Source: JBCBKP01 sp038746265 (GTDB taxonomy: Bacteria; Planctomycetota; Phycisphaerae; Phycisphaerales; UBA1924). From it: DNA of 43,602 nucleotides. The stretch spans positions 1-43,602 of the forward strand of contig JBCDKU010000012.1 of NCBI GenBank assembly GCA_038746265.1, given 5' to 3'. Positions 40,090 through 43,602 of the stretch are shown here, piece after piece. Position 1 is the stretch's first letter; each line of letters opens with the position of its first letter. The position numbers were made by a program, and so were the translations under genes. Under the pieces are notes generated by a model. It was not told where the DNA came from. It ran no database searches and saw only the letters and a list, made by a program, of their open reading frames with translations.

Positions 40090-40581
40090 GTGAGCATGGC
40101 CCGACAGCAGGACGCCAACCTCACCCTGCACCCCACCGGCCGCATCGCACGCTGGTGCGCGATCGCCGCCACGTTCGGCGCCGCCGCCGCAATCCTCAGC
40201 GTCTGGCCCGTCAGCGCCAGTGCCCCGGCAAACGTCCTCCTCGGGCTCGGCTGCGTCCTCGCCGGCATCGCCGCCCAGACTGGCCTTGCCGTCCTGATCC
40301 GCCCCCGCGACACCCGCACCTGGGCCATGACCGCCCTCGCAACCCAGGCCTTCCGCCTCGGCGTCTCGATCGTGCTCGCGATGTGGTGCCAAGTTGTCTA
40401 CACCCCGGACCGCCTCGGCTTCTGGTCCGGGTTCCTCGCCGCCAGCTTCGCCGCCATCGCGGGCGAGGCCGCCGCGCTCGTCACCGCCGCTCGCAGCTTC
40501 GATCGGCCCCTTGAGCAAACCGACCGCCTCGAATTCGCCCCCCAGGACGCGCGGGCGAACCACGGAGAGAACGACCGATGA
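40090..40581 (+). CDS. atpI: ATP synthase subunit I (AtpI-like)
   Basis: 163 residues from the GTG at 40090, which has GAGGA 6 bases upstream; the ATG at 40096 is an alternative two codons later. Four hydrophobic helices (about 18-38, 47-70, 77-101 and 106-132), with the last containing G-E-A-A-A-L, match the AtpI topology. The protein is thought to help assemble the c-ring. Its stop overlaps the atpB start (ATGA). The sequence of AtpI is variable so the call leans on topology and position. Confidence 0.78.
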   Translation: MSMARQQDANLTLHPTGRIARWCAIAATFGAAAAILSVWPVSASAPANVLLGLGCVLAGIAAQTGLAVLIRPRDTRTWAMTALATQAFRLGVSIVLAMWCQVVYTPDRLGFWSGFLAASFAAIAGEAAALVTAARSFDRPLEQTDRLEFAPQDARANHGENDR

Positions 40582-41516
40582 TGCTCCAGTCGCTCCTCAC
40601 CCTCGCCGCCGACAACCCCGTCGATCACGTGGTCAACCACCCTTGGTGGGTCGTGGACGGCTGGTGGCTCTGGTCGGGCAACACCGCCAACCTCGTCCTC
40701 TCGGGCCTGATCCTCTGCATCCTGGGCCCTTGGGTTGCCAACCAGATCGCCACGGGCGACGAGGACGAGGGCAACGAGCGCTACTTCGTCAAGAGTCGCT
40801 TCGCGCAGATGATCGAGGTCATCGCGGTCTACCTCCGCGAGAACACCTGCCGTCCGCTCCTCCACGAGCGCACCGATCGCTTCATGCCCTTCCTCTGGAC
40901 GCTCTTCTTCTTCATCCTCGTCAACAACCTGCTCGGGCTGATCCCGCTGCTTGATCTGAACCACATCATCGACCGCGAGGCCCTCGCGAACCACGAAGCC
41001 ATCATCGGCGGCACCGCGACGCAGAACCTCTTCGTCACCGGCGCCCTCGCGCTCATCGCGGGCGTCATCATCAACATCGCGGGCGTCCGCGAGCTGGGTG
41101 CCAAGGGCTTCCTGATGCACCTCACGGGCGGCGCGCCCTGGTACCTGTGGTTCCTGATGATCCCCATCGAGATCCTCGGCACCTTCATCAAGCCGATCGC
41201 GCTGGCCATCCGTCTCTTTGCGAACATGACCGCGGGCCACATCCTGATGGCCGTCCTCTTCGGCTTCGCCGCCAAGGGACTCGCGACAGTCGCCACGGGC
41301 ATCACCATCACGCCCGTCTCGATGGTCGCCGCGATCGCGATCTACTTCCTTGAGCTGTTCGTCGCCTTCCTGCAGGCGTTCGTCTTCATGTTCCTCACCA
41401 CCGTCTTTATCGGCCAGCTCAGCCACCACCACGACGACGAGCACGATCACGCCCACGACGAGGACTTCACCGCTCCCGGCCCGACCGATGAGCCCGTTCT
41501 CGCGACCGCGGGATAA
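40578..41516 (+). CDS. atpB: ATP synthase F0 subunit a
   Basis: 312 residues. The essential Arg212 lies in L-A-I-R-L-F-A-N-M-T-A-G-H (209-221), the signature of subunit a, which forms the proton half-channels against the c-ring. Several helices precede it (L-W-T-L-F-F-F-I-L-V-N-N-L-L-G-L-I-P near 107-124). The C-terminal tail after residue ~275 is unusual: H-H-H-D-D-E-H-D-H-A-H-D-E-D-F, a His/Asp cluster. GGAGAG stands about 9 bases before the ATG. A 191-base gap follows before atpE. Confidence 0.96.
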   Translation: MMLQSLLTLAADNPVDHVVNHPWWVVDGWWLWSGNTANLVLSGLILCILGPWVANQIATGDEDEGNERYFVKSRFAQMIEVIAVYLRENTCRPLLHERTDRFMPFLWTLFFFILVNNLLGLIPLLDLNHIIDREALANHEAIIGGTATQNLFVTGALALIAGVIINIAGVRELGAKGFLMHLTGGAPWYLWFLMIPIEILGTFIKPIALAIRLFANMTAGHILMAVLFGFAAKGLATVATGITITPVSMVAAIAIYFLELFVAFLQAFVFMFLTTVFIGQLSHHHDDEHDHAHDEDFTAPGPTDEPVLATAG

Positions 41517-41707
41517 GACCAGAAGAACCCGGCGCAGACCGCGCCAAAGATCGCACTCCGGCGGGCGAGCCAGCGGGGACGCCCGGGCCGGCGGATACAA
41601 GGGAAAGGAGTCGGCGACCCGTACCGCCGGCAGATCGAACCCCGCGAGAGAAGCAAGCGCCGGTCCTTCCTGAACCCTCAGGCCGGCACGAGAAAGGATC
41701 GACCGAG
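41517..41707 (+). promoter_or_regulatory. Long atpB-atpE spacer
   Basis: 191 bases without a credible gene, long for the inside of an atp cluster. It is purine-rich and carries AAGGA (41694-41698), the strong ribosome site of atpE, about 8 bases before its ATG. Subunit c is needed in about ten or more copies, so an extra promoter or a translation-enhancing leader would make sense here. I see no definite -35/-10 pair. Confidence 0.35.
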
Positions 41708-42034
41708 ATGAAGCTCCAGAACATCGCCCTCGCCACCATCGCCCTCGCCGTGGTCCTCCCGGCCGCCGCCATGGCCCAGACCGCCGACGAGCAGGCCGCC
41801 ATCGCCGCCGCCGGCAACAGCCTCTTCCGCGGCCTCGGCGCCATCGGTGCCGGCCTCGCCGTCATCGGCGGCGGCATCGGCATCGGCATGGTCGGCAAGT
41901 CCGCCCTCGAGTCCATCGCCCGTCAGCCCGAGGCGACCGGCCCGATCGGCACCAACATGATCCTCGCGGCCGCCCTCATCGAAGGCGCGACCCTCTTCGC
42001 CGTCGTCGTCGGCCTCCTCGCCGCCCTCGGCTAA
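41708..42034 (+). CDS. atpE: ATP synthase F0 subunit c with N-terminal signal-like segment
   Basis: 108 residues. Residues 1-23 look like a signal peptide (A-V-V-L-P-A-A-A-M-A-Q). The hairpin of two helices follows: G-A-I-G-A-G-L-A-V-I-G-G-G-I-G-I-G (44-60), polar loop A-R-Q-P-E (71-75), and the ion-binding Glu92 in A-A-L-I-E-G-A-T-L-F. The helix-1 Gln and the Ser/Thr after Glu that mark Na+-binding c subunits are Ile and Gly here, so the ring should carry H+. Confidence 0.95.
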   Translation: MKLQNIALATIALAVVLPAAAMAQTADEQAAIAAAGNSLFRGLGAIGAGLAVIGGGIGIGMVGKSALESIARQPEATGPIGTNMILAAALIEGATLFAVVVGLLAALG

Positions 42035-42053
42035 GCGACACCAGAACCACACA

Positions 42054-42081
42054 CGCCGCCGCGCCGAAACGCGCGGCGGCG
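42054..42081 (+). terminator. 11-bp GC hairpin between atpE and atpF
   Basis: CGCCGCCGCGC (42054-42064) pairs perfectly with 42071-42081 around the loop CGAAAC; CTTTC follows. It stands 20 bases after the atpE stop. It could partly terminate transcription or shield the atpE 3' end, raising subunit c relative to b and delta. Confidence 0.55.
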
Positions 42082-42113
42082 CTTTCACCTTCAGACCACA
42101 CCGGAGGTCAGAG

Positions 42114-42734
42114 ATGGACCGCATGAAGACCGCCGCGACCACCGTCGCCATCACCGCCTTCACCCTCCTCACCCCGCTCGCCCTCGCCGCCGCGGATGAA
42201 GGCGGGCACGGCGGCGACCACGAGAAGGCCGGCGTCGTCCCAACCCTCCAGCAGGGCGTTGTCAACGCGATCATCGCGATCGTCGTCTTCGGCATCGTGA
42301 TCGCCATCTTCTCGACCGCGGTCTGGCCCAAGATCACCGAGGGCCTCGACGCCCGCGCCGCCAAGATCCGCTCCGAGATCAACGCCGCCGAGCGCGCCCG
42401 CGAGCAGGCCAACGAGTCGCTCCAGGAGTACGAGAAGGCCCTCGCCGAGGCCCGCGCCGAAGCCCAGCGCATCATCGACGAGACCAAGGCCAAGCAGGCC
42501 GACCTCGCCGCCGAGCTCCGCTCGAAGGCCGACCGCGAGCTCACCGAGCTCCGCGACAAGGCCCGCCGCGACATCGAGGCCGCCAAGAAGGCAGCCATCA
42601 CCGAGATCTACTCCGAGTCCGTCGCCCTCGCGACCCAGATGGCAAGCAAGGTCCTCGAGCGCGAGGTCTCCGCCGACGACCACAAGAAGCTCCTCGACGA
42701 GTCCGTCGATCAGCTCGAGACCGCCGGCGCCTAA
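42114..42734 (+). CDS. atpF: ATP synthase F0 subunit b with N-terminal signal-like segment
   Basis: 206 residues; GGAGG 7 bases before the ATG. An N-terminal hydrophobic segment (about 8-26, ending L-A-L-A-A-A-D) is followed by a short His/Gly/Asp-rich stretch and the true membrane helix (about 49-70: I-I-A-I-V-V-F-G-I-V-I-A-I-F-S). Residues ~75-190 are the long charged coiled coil that forms the peripheral stalk. Standard b subunits are about 160 residues and lack the extra segment. Confidence 0.93.
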   Translation: MDRMKTAATTVAITAFTLLTPLALAAADEGGHGGDHEKAGVVPTLQQGVVNAIIAIVVFGIVIAIFSTAVWPKITEGLDARAAKIRSEINAAERAREQANESLQEYEKALAEARAEAQRIIDETKAKQADLAAELRSKADRELTELRDKARRDIEAAKKAAITEIYSESVALATQMASKVLEREVSADDHKKLLDESVDQLETAGA

Positions 42735-42758
42735 CTCGACCGCTCAGGAGACACCGCC

Positions 42759-43364
42759 ATGCCCCTCGTCGAGACCGAGCCCGACGCACTCGCCCACACC
42801 TACGCCCAGAGCCTCTTCGAGCTCGCCGAGTCGGCCTCCAAGGTCGAGGAGATCGCCGAGGAACTCGAGGGCGTCATCGAGCTCGCCCGCGAGGACGCGA
42901 CCTTCAACGAGTTCCTCGCCTCGCTCGTCGTCCCCGCCTCCAAGCGCGACGAGTCCCTCGTCAAAATCTTCGAGAACCAAGTCTCGGACCTCACGCTGAA
43001 GTTCCTCCGCCTGCTGAACCGCAAGGAACGGCTCGGCCACCTCCCCGCCATCGCCGCCGCCTACGACCAGCGCGTGCAGCAGGCCGTCGGCCGCGTCGAG
43101 GTCGATGTCTTCACCGCGACCAGGATGTCGCAGGAAGAAAAAGACCGCGTCGGCGAGCGCATCTCCGAGAAGCTGGGCCGCCAGGTCGCCCTCCACGACT
43201 ACGTCGATCCCCGCATGCTCGGCGGCATCAAGATCCGAGTGGGCGACCGTCTCATCGACGACTCCCTCGCCACCCGCCTCCGCCGCATCAAGGACCGCGT
43301 CGCCGAAGACGGCGGTGCCCTCCTCCGAGCCCGAGCCCGACAGGTCATCCAGGACAACGACTAA
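42759..43364 (+). CDS. atpH: ATP synthase F1 subunit delta
   Basis: 201 residues; AGGAG 8 bases before the ATG. The N-terminal six-helix domain (Y-A-Q-S-L-F-E-L-A, about 14-22) caps the alpha subunits; the C-terminal part has L-G-R-Q-V-A-L-H-D-Y-V-D-P-R-M-L-G-G-I-K-I-R-V-G, the family signature. Last atp gene here: pgk follows 142 bases later, not atpA. Confidence 0.94.
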   Translation: MPLVETEPDALAHTYAQSLFELAESASKVEEIAEELEGVIELAREDATFNEFLASLVVPASKRDESLVKIFENQVSDLTLKFLRLLNRKERLGHLPAIAAAYDQRVQQAVGRVEVDVFTATRMSQEEKDRVGERISEKLGRQVALHDYVDPRMLGGIKIRVGDRLIDDSLATRLRRIKDRVAEDGGALLRARARQVIQDND

Positions 43365-43396
43365 CAAGGCCCGCCAACGCGCGGCCTCGCCTCCCT

Positions 43397-43417
43397 CCTT
43401 CTCCCCTTGGGAGAAGG
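43397..43417. terminator. REP-like hairpin after atpH
   Basis: CCTTCTCCC (43397-43405) and GGGAGAAGG (43409-43417) form a perfect 9-bp stem with a CTT loop. It is followed by CCGGGATGAGGG, giving the look of the widespread intergenic CCCTCTCCC/GGGAGAGGG repeat. C-rich low-complexity sequence with repeated GGTCCC units continues to about 43495. It may terminate the atp transcript. Confidence 0.5.
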
Positions 43418-43505
43418 CCGGGATGAGGGCTCCCCCGCTCCCCCTCCTACGCAATCTTCACCCCCGGTCCCTGATCCCCGGTCCCCGGTCCCTTATCCTG
43501 CTCCC

Positions 43506-43602
43506 ATGCCCAAGAAGACCATCGCCGACATCGACGTCGCCGGCCTCCGCTGCCTCGTCCGTGTGGACTTCAACGTCCCGCTCAAAGACGGAAGCATCAC
43601 CG
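43506..43602 (+). CDS. pgk: Phosphoglycerate kinase (N-terminal part, runs off the window)
   Basis: The first 32 codons contain I-A-D-I-D-V-A-G-L-R-C-L-V-R-V-D-F-N-V-P-L, the N-terminal signature of phosphoglycerate kinase, in which R-V-D-F-N-V-P forms part of the 3-phosphoglycerate site. The ATG at 43506 lies near the expected start. The rest of the gene is beyond the window. Confidence 0.92.
   Translation, partial: MPKKTIADIDVAGLRCLVRVDFNVPLKDGSIT

Noticed and set aside
41708..42034. Na+-driven ATP synthase
   Set aside because: Subunit c lacks the helix-1 Gln and the Ser/Thr next to the ion-binding Glu that Na+-binding rings have; Ile and Gly stand there.
43430..43500. CRISPR-like or tandem repeat array
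   Set aside because: The GGTCCC repetitions are short, irregular and C-rich without uniform spacers, so this is low-complexity sequence only.

Overview
The window is a gene-dense, GC-rich bacterial chromosome segment. Several features point to Planctomycetota, most likely class Phycisphaerae: a secreted esterase ending in a GC-type dockerin-like domain (7297..8949), a prepilin-like protein with an H-X9-DG motif (26404..27108), three membrane proteins with the same N-terminal zinc ribbon, and an F0 ATP-synthase cluster whose c and b subunits begin with signal-peptide-like segments. The lineage is inferred from these family signatures and was not tested by a search. I saw no tRNA, rRNA, CRISPR array, insertion sequence or prophage. 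No stretch longer than 300 bases lacks a gene; the largest gap is about 257 bases, upstream of fliD.

Layout. 1-1028: tail of an upstream gene, a lipoprotein and a small zinc-ribbon membrane protein. 1032-4172: the bifunctional proline-catabolic enzyme PutA. 4328-7289: a translationally coupled trio of ribF, a DHH-family (NrnA-like) phosphoesterase and a methyltransferase with a Lys-rich N-terminus; its last codons hold an 18-bp perfect hairpin. 7297-8949: CBM20-esterase-dockerin exoprotein. 9050-13611: minus-strand run of purQ, two zinc-ribbon membrane proteins, mnmA and a small coupled unknown gene. 13702-15556: DUF1015 protein, converging on a membrane-anchored thioredoxin. 15682-19005: rhodanese-like lipoprotein, HscB-like co-chaperone and two CNNM/CBS ion-transport-like proteins, mostly overlapping by 4 bases. 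19126-22209: an enlarged RseP site-2 protease and an alpha/beta hydrolase. 22181-23967: gpsA and a UPF0173 metallo-hydrolase. 24168-26258: a P1B-type metal ATPase with a CPS motif. 26404-29193: prepilin-like protein, mgtE, GNAT acetyltransferase. 29200-30617: DUF4230 protein and a six-helix membrane protein. 30875-34353: flagellar fliD-fliS behind a sigma-28-like promoter. 34359-36610: a glutamate-receptor-type K+ channel and a DNA polymerase III delta'-like ATPase. 36702-43364: alaS followed at once by atpZ, atpI, atpB, atpE, atpF and atpH. 43506-end: start of pgk.

Most genes are housekeeping (amino-acid and flavin metabolism, purine synthesis, tRNA modification and charging, membrane phospholipid synthesis, ATP synthesis). 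The points most worth a second look are the recurring zinc-ribbon/membrane family, the glutamate-receptor-like channel, the CBM20-esterase-dockerin protein, the CPS-motif ATPase, the hairpin inside the methyltransferase gene, the sigma-28-like promoter before fliD, and the F0 cluster that ends at delta with no F1 alpha/gamma/beta/epsilon genes after it.
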